Positions 1-5,852 of a stretch of DNA of 16,924 nt are shown here, piece after piece. The notes beneath the pieces are model-generated. The model was not told the DNA's origin. It saw only the letters and a list, made by a program, of their open reading frames with translations, and ran no database searches. The translations under genes were made by a program, and so were the position numbers. This DNA comes from an uncultured Clostridia bacterium (GTDB lineage Bacteria > Bacillota > Clostridia > Oscillospirales > Oscillospiraceae): assembly GCA_946006895.1 (NCBI GenBank), contig CAMFZO010000014.1, positions 1-16,924 of the forward strand. Reading direction: 5' to 3'. Every line of letters begins with the position of its first letter. Position 1 is the first letter of the stretch.

Positions 1-106
1 TGCGCTCCGTGTAAATGTAGGGAGCCATTTTGGGGTTCCATCTTCTGGTCTGGTGACCGAAGTGGACGCCTGCTTCCAGCAGGGCTTTCATGGATACGAC
101 TGCCAT
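1..106 (-). CDS. rpsB: 30S ribosomal protein S2, N-terminal part (runs off the window)
   Basis: The minus strand from the ATG at 106-104 encodes 35 residues beginning MAVVSMKALLEAGVHFGHQT and continuing with RRWNPKMAPYIYTER. This is the conserved N-terminus of ribosomal protein S2 (the 'LEAGVHFGHQ' and 'RRWNPKM' signatures). S2 is a primary component of the small subunit at the head-body junction. An AAGGAG Shine-Dalgarno lies 7-8 bases upstream of the ATG, and a near-perfect sigma-A promoter lies about 120 bp further up. The gene is cut by the window edge. In Firmicutes rpsB is normally followed by tsf, which would lie outside the window to the left. Confidence 0.96.
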   Translation of the reverse strand, partial: MAVVSMKALLEAGVHFGHQTRRWNPKMAPYIYTER

Positions 107-225
107 TTGTGTTTCTCCTTTTCGTTTTGACCGCCATTCCGATCATCTCCCCCGTCCACCGCAAGCGGCACTGGGACGGAGCATCCCGGAATGTGTGGTT
201 TGGTAATGTCGTGTTTTTCACACGC
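107..225 (-). other. rpsB 5' untranslated leader
   Basis: From the predicted transcription start, about 7 bases downstream of the -10 box, the rpsB transcript would carry roughly 120 nt before the start codon. This stretch contains short self-complementary pieces, such as CCGCTTGCGG and GGGATGCTCCGTCCC. Autoregulatory leaders are known for rpsB in several bacteria. Whether this one binds S2 is inference; I did not match it to a described leader family. Confidence 0.4.
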
Positions 226-231
226 CGTATT

Positions 232-260
232 ATTATAGCGTGTGTGCGACTGATTTGCAA
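232..260 (-). promoter_or_regulatory. Sigma-A promoter of rpsB
   Basis: Reading the minus strand, -35 TTGCAA (260-255) is separated by 17 bp from a perfect -10 TATAAT (237-232). It faces rpsB and lies just past the ylmC stop codon, so rpsB has its own promoter. Confidence 0.85.
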
Positions 261-292
261 GCATTTTTTTGCAGGAATCGCACGTTTTTTCT

Positions 293-571
293 TCAAAAAA
301 AGGGCCTTTTGTGGCGAGGAAGACGGCATTTGTCCAGATCTCCGTCCACCAGGATGATGTCGTCGCCGATACGGCGGATATTCTGCCAGGGAATGACGAA
401 TTCGTCGTGGCGGCCAAAGAGGCCGAAGCATTTGCCGTGACACGGAACGACGATGGCTACGATGCAGCCGTTCCTGCAGTCCACCTCCACGTCACAGACA
501 AACCCGAGGCGGCAGCCGTCGCAGATATTGACGACCTCCTTGCATCTGAGGGAGGAAAAGCGGTTCCCCAT
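293..571 (-). CDS. ylmC: YlmC/YmxH-family sporulation protein (PRC-barrel), cysteine-rich
   Basis: A 92-residue protein with the family's features in order: 'KEVVNICDGCRLGFV' at residues 11-25, the central 'IVAIVVP' strand, then 'FGLFGRHDEFVIPWQNI' and 'RIGDDIILVD'. The fold is a PRC-barrel. Members are linked to sporulation in Bacilli and Clostridia, but no biochemical activity is established. The ATG at 571 has AGGTGAG just upstream. The protein is unusually rich in cysteine (C10, C17, C20, C26, C32, C36, C44, C48 and one near the C-terminus); Bacillus YlmC has few. The C-terminus runs about 15 residues past the usual end. In many clostridia this gene directly follows sigG; here a radical SAM gene pair separates the two. 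Confidence 0.88.
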   Translation of the reverse strand: MGNRFSSLRCKEVVNICDGCRLGFVCDVEVDCRNGCIVAIVVPCHGKCFGLFGRHDEFVIPWQNIRRIGDDIILVDGDLDKCRLPRHKRPFF

Positions 572-702
572 GATCTCACCTACCTATTCATACTGTGACA
601 GTCTATGCGCCGCAGGAGAGAAAAAGTACGGCCAAACGCCTTATGACTCATGCATTTTATATTTATCTATAGTGTTTTGCCCCAGTTGTAGGAACTTTTT
701 CC

Positions 703-731
703 TTGCAGCGGCGTCATAGAAACGGTATACT
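703..731 (+). promoter_or_regulatory. Sigma-A promoter of the Cys-motif protein / radical SAM pair
   Basis: -35 TTGCAG (703-708), a 17-bp spacer, and -10 TATACT (726-731). It lies 36 bp before the ATG at 768 and is the only good promoter in the 196-bp divergent gap with ylmC. Confidence 0.75.
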
Positions 732-767
732 TAATAATATATGCAGAAAACGGAAGGAGAAGGCGTG

Positions 768-1235
768 ATGAGAGGAAAGAACAAATGTAAAATTCTAAAA
801 CAGATCCGTCAAAAAATCGCAGATGAAAACGACATTCCGCTTGTGACGCGGGAATGCAGCTATCAGGGCGAGTGCAGCGGCACGTGCCCGAAGTGTGAGC
901 AGGAGCTGCGCTATTTGGAGCAGCAGCTTGCCCACAGGCAGGCGTTGGGCAAGAAGGTCACCGTGACGGCACTGGCGGCGGGAATGATCGCCTCTCTGAC
1001 AGCCTGCCCCGCTCCGGAGTATACGGACACGCCGTCAGAAAGCACGGCGCTGGTCACGGAGAATACCCAGCAGACAGACGATACTTTCTTCCAAACCGTC
1101 GGTATCGTGGACATATCAACGGAAGAAACTGAGGAATGTGACCCAAGCGTCTGTACGGAGCCACCAACACAGACGGACGAGACGGAAGAGCCCTTTGAGC
1201 TTGCAGGCGACGTTGCTTATGTGCCCGAAGAGTGA
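768..1235 (+). CDS. Small Cys-motif protein with internal lipobox, partner of the adjacent radical SAM protein
   Basis: A 155-residue protein. The ATG at 768 is chosen because GGAAGGAGAAGG stands directly before it; an in-frame ATG at 741 has no ribosome site. Residues 1-28 are basic and probably helical. Residues 30-43 carry Cys30-x5-Cys36-x3-Cys40-x2-Cys43 (CSYQGECSGTCPKC), which looks like a Zn or Fe-S site. 'ELRYLEQQLAHRQALGKK' then forms a charged helix. Residues 64-79 are hydrophobic and end in LTA-Cys80, a perfect lipobox. The remaining 75 residues are acidic and Thr/Pro-rich, with a second Cys pair (C124, C129), and end in ELAGDVAYVPEE. I recall similar Cys-motif leaders in clostridial and Bacteroidales proteins near radical SAM genes, but I cannot assign a function. 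Its 3' end overlaps the radical SAM start by 17 bp, implying translational coupling. It may be a modification substrate or a redox partner. Confidence 0.75.
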   Translation: MRGKNKCKILKQIRQKIADENDIPLVTRECSYQGECSGTCPKCEQELRYLEQQLAHRQALGKKVTVTALAAGMIASLTACPAPEYTDTPSESTALVTENTQQTDDTFFQTVGIVDISTEETEECDPSVCTEPPTQTDETEEPFELAGDVAYVPEE

Positions 1236-1845
1236 GCCGCTGTTCCCGCTTCTGCGCATTGCCCGCCTGCGGATGGAGCTCGACGGCGAGGGTGTGACGA
1301 GCCTTATCGCAGGTGCCGGCTGTCCGCTGGCATGTCGATGGTGTCTCAATGCCGCCGTATTGCGGCAGGCTCCCACACCGGTCACGGCGCGGGAGCTGTA
1401 CGACCGGGTCAAGATCGACGACCTTTATTTCCGCGCAACGGGTGGCGGCGTCACCTTCGGCGGCGGAGAGGCCCTGCTCCACGCCGCCTTTTTCCGGGCC
1501 TTCCGGGAGGTCTGCGGCGATAACTGGCACATCTGCGCGGAGTCCTCGCTCCATGTTCCCCGTGGGCTTGTGGAAACTGCGGCGGAGACGGTGGACGGCT
1601 TCATCATCGACATCAAGGATATGAATTCTGGGATCTACCGCCGTTATACGGGCGGGGACGCCGGGCTGGTGCAGGAGAATCTGGCGTATCTGCTGGACAA
1701 GATCGGCCCGGAGCGCCTGCTGGTCCGCGTGCCGCTGATCCCCGACTTCAACACGCCCGCCGACTGCGACACCAGCGAACAAAGGCTGCGGGCCATGGGC
1801 GTTACCCGCATCGACCGGTTTTCCTACATCCGGCGGGAGGTCTAA
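1219..1845 (+). CDS. Radical SAM protein, glycyl-radical-enzyme-activase-like, short
   Basis: A 208-residue protein. The cluster motif is canonical: Cys35-x3-Cys39-x2-Cys42 (GCPLACRWC), which would bind a 4Fe-4S cluster and S-adenosylmethionine. 'TGGGVTFGGGEALL' (residues 74-87) is the SAM-binding GGE motif in the form seen in pyruvate-formate-lyase activases. 'FIIDIKDMNSGIYRRYTGG' and 'LLVRVPLIPDFNT' also follow that family. No ferredoxin-like insert with extra CxxC motifs is present, and it is shorter than typical activases (about 240-300 residues). The ATG at 1219 lies inside the upstream gene and aligns with the family's start; longer upstream starts would be wholly overlapping. No glycyl radical enzyme is in the window, so the neighbouring Cys-motif protein is the natural candidate target. 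The stop overlaps the end of convergent sigG by 4 bp. Confidence 0.85.
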   Translation: MCPKSEPLFPLLRIARLRMELDGEGVTSLIAGAGCPLACRWCLNAAVLRQAPTPVTARELYDRVKIDDLYFRATGGGVTFGGGEALLHAAFFRAFREVCGDNWHICAESSLHVPRGLVETAAETVDGFIIDIKDMNSGIYRRYTGGDAGLVQENLAYLLDKIGPERLLVRVPLIPDFNTPADCDTSEQRLRAMGVTRIDRFSYIRREV

Positions 1846-2621
1846 GACACGCAGATGGCCTTGCGCAGAGAGGTAATGGCATTCTTTTCCAGCCGGGACA
1901 CCTGGGCCTGGGAGATGCCCACCTCGCCGGCCACCTCCATCTGGGTCTTGCCGTCAAAAAATCGCAGGGAGAGGATCCGCTTTTCCCTGGAATTAAGGTT
2001 GGCGATGGCCTCCCGCAGAGCGATCCGCTCCAGCCAGCGCTCGTCGGTGTTCTTCGTGTCCTTCACCTGGTCCATCACCGTCAGCGGGTCGCCGCCGTCG
2101 GAATAGACCGGCTCATAGAGAGACACCGGCGCGGAAATGGCGTCCATGGCGTTGGAGACGGTCTCCGTCGGCAGCTCCAGACGCCCCGCAATTTCCTCCA
2201 GCGTCGGCTCCCGGGAGCTTTCGGTCATCATTGCCTCCTTGCACTGCAGCACCCGGTAGGCCGTGTCGCGGACGCTGCGGGAAACACGGATGGCGCTGTA
2301 ATCCCGCAGATAGCGCTTTACCTCGCCCTCAATCATGGGCACGCCGTAGGTGCTGAAGCGGACGTTCAGGTCCGTGTTGAAATTGGCGATGGCCTTGAGC
2401 AGGCCCACGCAGCCCACCTGAAACAGATCGTCAGGGTTTTCACCCCGGCCCAGAAATTTTTGTATCACCGACAGAACCAGCCGCAGATTTCCCTCGATGA
2501 GCTGGTTGCGCGCCTCCTCGTCGCCCTGACGGGAGCGCTTGAGCAGCTCCACCATTTCCTCGTTTTTCAGCGTTTTCAGGCGGGCGGTGTTGACCCCGCA
2601 GATTTCGACCTTTCCCTGCAT
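1842..2621 (-). CDS. sigG: RNA polymerase sporulation sigma factor SigG
   Basis: A 259-residue sigma-70 family protein that drives late forespore gene expression. The N-terminus MQGKVEICGVNTARLKTLKN is the SigG hallmark (KVEICGV-TxxLxxLxNEEM). Region 2 is seen as 'NLRLVLSVIQKFLGRGENPDDLFQVGCVGLLKAIANF', then 'RFSTYGVPMIEGEVKRYLRD', region 3, 'SLYEPVYSDGGDPLTVMDQ', and a region 4 helix-turn-helix 'KTQMEVAGEVGISQAQVSRLEK'. Length and motifs match the family across all 259 residues. CGGAGG stands 7-8 bases before the ATG. A candidate sigma-F promoter lies upstream, as expected for a forespore gene. spoIIGA and sigE, often adjacent in other spore formers, are not upstream here; a long non-coding stretch is. 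Confidence 0.96.
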   Translation of the reverse strand: MQGKVEICGVNTARLKTLKNEEMVELLKRSRQGDEEARNQLIEGNLRLVLSVIQKFLGRGENPDDLFQVGCVGLLKAIANFNTDLNVRFSTYGVPMIEGEVKRYLRDYSAIRVSRSVRDTAYRVLQCKEAMMTESSREPTLEEIAGRLELPTETVSNAMDAISAPVSLYEPVYSDGGDPLTVMDQVKDTKNTDERWLERIALREAIANLNSREKRILSLRFFDGKTQMEVAGEVGISQAQVSRLEKNAITSLRKAICVS

Positions 2622-2652
2622 GAGAAGTCCTCCGTTTCATATTTCTGTCAAC

Positions 2653-2680
2653 AGTATTTCCCAAGAAACGGTTTTCATTC
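2653..2680 (-). promoter_or_regulatory. Candidate sigma-F promoter of sigG
   Basis: On the minus strand GGAAATACT (2661-2653) matches the sigma-F -10 pattern GGnnAnAnT at every defined base. GAATG (2680-2676) lies 14 bp upstream as a weak -35. The start site would fall about 25 bp before sigG. sigG is a sigma-F target in Bacillus, so the assignment fits biology, but the -35 match is poor. Confidence 0.45.
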
Positions 2681-2845
2681 GGAGGACCCGGCCCGCAGAA
2701 ATTGACAGGCTGCCGGTCTCGTCAAAATTCGGCGCTTCGACGGAAGGCGGTGACTCGCGCCCTTTCGTATATTGTTACGTGTTTTTATTTTTTCGAGTTC
2801 ATTGGAGAAAAAACCAACTTTTTCGACAGGTTCTGTCAGAAATCA

Positions 2846-3065
2846 GTTTACATAATTCAAAATTATCGGCTCTTTCCGGCCGTTATTGAAACCGAATATT
2901 CTTCGGGATTTGTGCAAATATGCAACGGGACGCTCCTGTCAGTCAGCGGCGGGACAGGAAAAAAATCACTTGTTTTTCAAGAGTTTTGCACATTTTGCAC
3001 AGGCTTTTGCACAGTTTGCCCTGTGCAAAGAATTATCGCATACTCTGCATGGCTGGTTTACATAA
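2846..3065 (+). repeat. Exact 10-bp direct repeat GTTTACATAA flanking the TTTTGCACA cluster
   Basis: GTTTACATAA occurs at 2846-2855 and again at 3056-3065, exactly 210 bp apart (about 20 helical turns). The two copies bracket the main group of TTTTGCACA boxes. The repeat is short, so chance is not excluded. Confidence 0.5.
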
Positions 3066-3099
3066 CCCCGTATCAAGAATTCTTACGGATTGTGCAATA
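2911..3099. repeat. Cluster of TTTTGCACA / TGTGCAA boxes (DnaA-box-like)
   Basis: Three exact direct copies of TTTTGCACA lie at 2984-2992, 2993-3001 and 3005-3013. Three inverted near-copies lie at 2911-2919 (TGTGCAAAT), 3022-3030 (TGTGCAAAG) and 3091-3099 (TGTGCAATA). TTTTGCACA fits the relaxed DnaA-box consensus TTWTNCACA exactly; the inverted copies fit 8 of 9 positions or fewer. Six sites within 190 bp of non-coding DNA is a clear local enrichment. Candidate roles are a DnaA-titration or replication-control site, or a binding array for another regulator of rpsT or sigG. Confidence 0.65.
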
Positions 3100-3248
3100 T
3101 TTTCCCGGAGCCATGTACCGCCGTGCTCCGCAGCCGCTACCGTGGAAGCCGCCTGTCCTGCTGTCCGCCCGATTTTTCGTCCAGCGCACATTTTTCCGGC
3201 CGTAAGTGCGTTTTTCTGAAAATTTTTTGCAAAAAGCGAAAAAAACTA

Positions 3249-3277
3249 TTGATTTTACGCCATCTCCCCGCTATAAT
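3249..3277 (+). promoter_or_regulatory. Sigma-A promoter of rpsT
   Basis: -35 TTGATT (3249-3254), a 17-bp spacer, and a perfect -10 TATAAT (3272-3277). The transcript would start near 3284, leaving a leader of about 56 nt before rpsT. Confidence 0.85.
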
Positions 3278-3340
3278 ATATTTCTGCATGAAGAAAAACA
3301 CGCGGTTTTATATACCATCACCGTAAGAGGAGGTGCAACC

Positions 3341-3604
3341 ATGCCCAACATCAAGTCCGCGAAGAAGAGAGTTTCTCTGTCCCGTGCCGCCAACGAGAAG
3401 AACAAGATGGCCAAGTCCGCTCTGAAGACCACCATCAAGAAGTTCGACGCCGCTGTCGCTTCCGGTGACAAGGCCCAGGCCGGCGCTGCCTACACCGCAG
3501 CCGTCGCCGCTGTTGACAAGGCTGTGAACAAGGGAATCCTTCACAAGAACAACGCTGCCCGCAAGAAGAGCAGCATGACGCTGAAGATCAACGCTATGGC
3601 GTAA
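3341..3604 (+). CDS. rpsT: 30S ribosomal protein S20
   Basis: An 87-residue, lysine- and alanine-rich protein beginning MPNIKSAKKRVSLSRAANEK and ending KNNAARKKSSMTLKINAMA. This is the typical S20 pattern of N-terminal 'IKSAKKR' and C-terminal 'HKNxAARKKSxLxxxIN'. S20 binds 16S rRNA early in 30S assembly. The ATG at 3341 follows AGAGGAGGTG; the open frame extends upstream, but that part lies in the promoter and leader. The gene stands alone between its own promoter and a strong terminator, and recG downstream has a separate promoter. Confidence 0.96.
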   Translation: MPNIKSAKKRVSLSRAANEKNKMAKSALKTTIKKFDAAVASGDKAQAGAAYTAAVAAVDKAVNKGILHKNNAARKKSSMTLKINAMA

Positions 3605-3622
3605 GCAAATATGGATTATTCC

Positions 3623-3655
3623 GCCTGACGGAGCTTCCGTCAGGCTTTTGCTTTA
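3623..3655 (+). terminator. Rho-independent terminator of rpsT
   Basis: A perfect 10-bp stem, GCCTGACGGA / TCCGTCAGGC with a 3-base loop (3623-3645), is followed by TTTTGCTTTA. It lies 18 bp after the rpsT stop. Confidence 0.93.
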
Positions 3656-3666
3656 TATATCACGCC

Positions 3667-3695
3667 TTGCCAAACGGCGGAAAATTGATTATAAT
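3667..3695 (+). promoter_or_regulatory. Sigma-A promoter of recG
   Basis: -35 TTGCCA (3667-3672), a 17-bp spacer, and -10 TATAAT (3690-3695), directly after the rpsT terminator and 31 bp before the recG ATG. Confidence 0.85.
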
Positions 3696-3726
3696 TGTGT
3701 ATATCAACAAGCAAGGAGGTGCGGTC

Positions 3727-5769
3727 ATGGCGCAGGCCACCGATTCCATCCGCGTTCTGCCGGGCATTGGCCCGAAAAAGGCGGAGTTGTTCGCCAAGCT
3801 GGGCGTTACGACCCTGGCGGACCTGCTCCGTTTCTATCCCCGCGATTACGAGGACCGTACCCGGCTGCTGCCCATCGCCTCCCTGGAGGCGGACAGTCCG
3901 GCCTGCTTTATCGCCTCGGTGGTCACCAATCCCCAGACCTACCGTATCCCCAAGCCCGGCGGCAGGCATCTGGAATATACCAAGGTCGCTGTGGCAGACC
4001 ACACAGGACGGTTGAATCTGACCTTTTTCAACGCCTCCTACACTGCCGGGCGTCTGCAGCGCGGCGAGACCTACTGCTTCTATGGCGCCCTGACCGGGGA
4101 TTTTCTGGGCTATTCCATGACCAATCCCCTCTTTGAGCCGGCCGACGCGGCAGGGACGGTGACCCGCTGCATCATGCCCATCTATCCGCTGACTGCCGGC
4201 CTGACCAACAAGCAGGTCCTCTCGGCGGTCCAGGCGGCCATGGCGCGCTGCGGCGTGACGGAGACGCTGCCGGATTCCGTCCGGCAGACCTACAGTCTGT
4301 GCGACGCGGCCTACGCCCTCCGGGAGGTCCATATGCCCTCCTCCGCCGAGGCTCTGGAGGCAGCGCTGAAGCGGCTCACCTTTGAAGAATTCTATGTTTT
4401 CTCCGCCGCCCTTGCCCTGCTGCGGGCAAAGCGGACGGTATACACCGCCCCACCCATGAACACAGGCCGTATGGCGGTCTTTTATGATACCCTTCCCTTT
4501 ACCCTGACCGGTGCCCAGCGCCGTGCCGTGGAGGAGATCCTGTCGGATTTCCGTTCCGGCAGACCCATGAGCCGTCTGGTCCAGGGCGATGTGGGCAGCG
4601 GCAAGACCATGGTGGCGGCTGCGGCGGCCTACTGCGCAGCGAATAACGGCCGACAGACGGCCCTGATGGCGCCCACGGAAATCCTTGCAAGGCAGCATTT
4701 TGACCGTCTCACCCTGCTGTTTTCGGCGCTGGGCGTCCGCTGCGCCCTGCTGACCGGCTCCCTGAGCCCCGCGAAAAAGAAGGAGCTGCGGCAGAAGCTG
4801 GCAGACGGAGAATTTGACCTGGTCATCGGCACCCACGCCCTTTTGACAGAGTCCACGGTCTTTTCCGATCTGGGTCTGGTCATTGCCGACGAGCAGCACC
4901 GCTTCGGCGTTGCCCAGCGGGCGGCCCTCCTGGCCAAAGGACAGCAGCCCCACCTGCTCATCATGTCGGCCACGCCTATTCCCCGCACCCTGGCGCTGCT
5001 GCTCTACGGCGATCTGGACGTATCGATCATCGACGAGCTGCCGCCGGGGCGGCTTCCGGTGGAGACGTATCTGGTCGACGAACGCTACCGCGTTCGGCTC
5101 AACGGCTTTATCCGCAGGCAGGCGGAGGAGGGTCACCAGACCTTTATCGTCTGCCCCTCCATAGAGGAGGGCGAAACGGAATCCCTGAAAGCGGCGGAGC
5201 AGTGGGCCCGGACCCTGCGGGACTCCGTCTTTCCCCAGCTCAGAGTGGCATTGCTCCACGGAAAGATGAAGGGCGCGGAAAAGGAAGCGGTCATGGAGGC
5301 TTTCGCGGCGGGTGAATACGACATTTTAGTCGCCACCACGGTCATTGAGGTGGGCGTGGACGTGCCCAACGCCACCCTGATGGTGGTGGAAAACGCCGAC
5401 CGCTTCGGTCTTTCCCAGCTTCACCAGCTTCGCGGACGCATCGGACGCGGCGGCGCAAAATCCTACTGCATCTTAGTCTCCGACAATCAAAGCGCCGAGA
5501 CCCGCGCCCGTCTGAAAGCCCTCTGCGCCACCTCCGACGGCTTCCGCATCGCCGAGGAGGATCTGAAGCTCCGTGGCCCGGGAGACTTTTTCGGCAGCCG
5601 CCAGCACGGTCTGCCCGCTTTCCGCATCGGCAATCTGGCTGAGGATCTGGAGCTGCTCAAGCAGGCCCAGCAGGCCGCCGCCGAGACCGTTTCCGGCGGC
5701 AATATGCCCGAAAGTCTGCGCTCCGCCGTGGAAAATCTCCTGCAAAACAGCGAATTTGCCATGAATTAG
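3727..5769 (+). CDS. recG: ATP-dependent DNA helicase RecG
   Basis: A 680-residue superfamily 2 helicase that remodels stalled replication forks and branch-migrates Holliday junctions. The N-terminus contains a helix-hairpin-helix-like 'VLPGIGPKKAELFAKLGV' and 'DLLRFYPRDYEDR', then the OB-fold wedge domain. Walker A GDVGSGKT lies at residues 287-294, the DEQH box at 388-391, 'SATPIPRTLAL' (motif III) follows, and motif VI QLRGRIGRG lies at 567-575. The C-terminal 'EEDLKLRGPGDFFGSRQHG' is the RecG TRG region. Length is standard. The ATG at 3727 is preceded by AAGGAGGT; the upstream in-frame ATG at 3667 overlaps the -35 box and is rejected. Confidence 0.97.
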   Translation: MAQATDSIRVLPGIGPKKAELFAKLGVTTLADLLRFYPRDYEDRTRLLPIASLEADSPACFIASVVTNPQTYRIPKPGGRHLEYTKVAVADHTGRLNLTFFNASYTAGRLQRGETYCFYGALTGDFLGYSMTNPLFEPADAAGTVTRCIMPIYPLTAGLTNKQVLSAVQAAMARCGVTETLPDSVRQTYSLCDAAYALREVHMPSSAEALEAALKRLTFEEFYVFSAALALLRAKRTVYTAPPMNTGRMAVFYDTLPFTLTGAQRRAVEEILSDFRSGRPMSRLVQGDVGSGKTMVAAAAAYCAANNGRQTALMAPTEILARQHFDRLTLLFSALGVRCALLTGSLSPAKKKELRQKLADGEFDLVIGTHALLTESTVFSDLGLVIADEQHRFGVAQRAALLAKGQQPHLLIMSATPIPRTLALLLYGDLDVSIIDELPPGRLPVETYLVDERYRVRLNGFIRRQAEEGHQTFIVCPSIEEGETESLKAAEQWARTLRDSVFPQLRVALLHGKMKGAEKEAVMEAFAAGEYDILVATTVIEVGVDVPNATLMVVENADRFGLSQLHQLRGRIGRGGAKSYCILVSDNQSAETRARLKALCATSDGFRIAEEDLKLRGPGDFFGSRQHGLPAFRIGNLAEDLELLKQAQQAAAETVSGGNMPESLRSAVENLLQNSEFAMN

Positions 5770-5790
5770 GGGAATTTGGAAAAATAAAGA

Positions 5791-5819
5791 TTGTACAATC
5801 CGTTAAAATGTAGTAAAAT
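5791..5819 (+). promoter_or_regulatory. Sigma-A promoter of gpmI and downstream genes
   Basis: -35 TTGTAC (5791-5796), a 17-bp spacer, and -10 TAAAAT (5814-5819), 33 bp before the gpmI ATG. No terminator is visible after recG, so read-through is possible. Confidence 0.7.
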
Positions 5820-5852
5820 ATATCGACAGATTATAATGGAGGCATATCGGAT

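Larger units (their letters stand above)
2681..3209. other. Gene-free, palindrome-rich intergenic region between sigG and rpsT
   Basis: No open frame here has a ribosome site or a recognisable protein. The stretch is AT-richer than the flanking genes. It contains several short inverted repeats: GACAG/CTGTC (2825-2837, flanked by TTTC/GAAA), ATAATT/AATTAT (2852-2866), CCGAA/TTCGG (2892-2906), TCCTGTC/GACAGGA (2934-2959) and the 10-bp palindrome AAGAATTCTT (3075-3084). It also contains the TTTTGCACA cluster described separately. A regulatory or replication-related role, or an unannotated small RNA, is possible; none is shown. Confidence 0.6.

Noticed and set aside
1138..1218. 27-residue N-terminal extension of the radical SAM protein
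   Set aside because: It is entirely inside the upstream gene, lacks a ribosome site, and does not resemble the family's N-terminus, which begins near the ATG at 1219.
2934..2959. TCCTGTC / GACAGGA hairpin as a terminator
   Set aside because: No T-run follows on either strand and no gene ends near it.
2984..3030. CRISPR array reading of the repeated TTTTGCACA units
   Set aside because: Units are 9 bp with no regular spacers of CRISPR length and no cas genes nearby.
2702..3205. 167-codon open frame in the sigG-rpsT gap
   Set aside because: No Shine-Dalgarno site, biased composition (many Phe, Cys, Arg), no family resemblance, and it crosses the palindromes and repeat boxes; taken as non-coding.
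3640..5259. 539-codon open frame on the minus strand
   Set aside because: It lies fully antisense to recG, has no recognisable domain or ribosome site, and is explained by GC-rich codon use.
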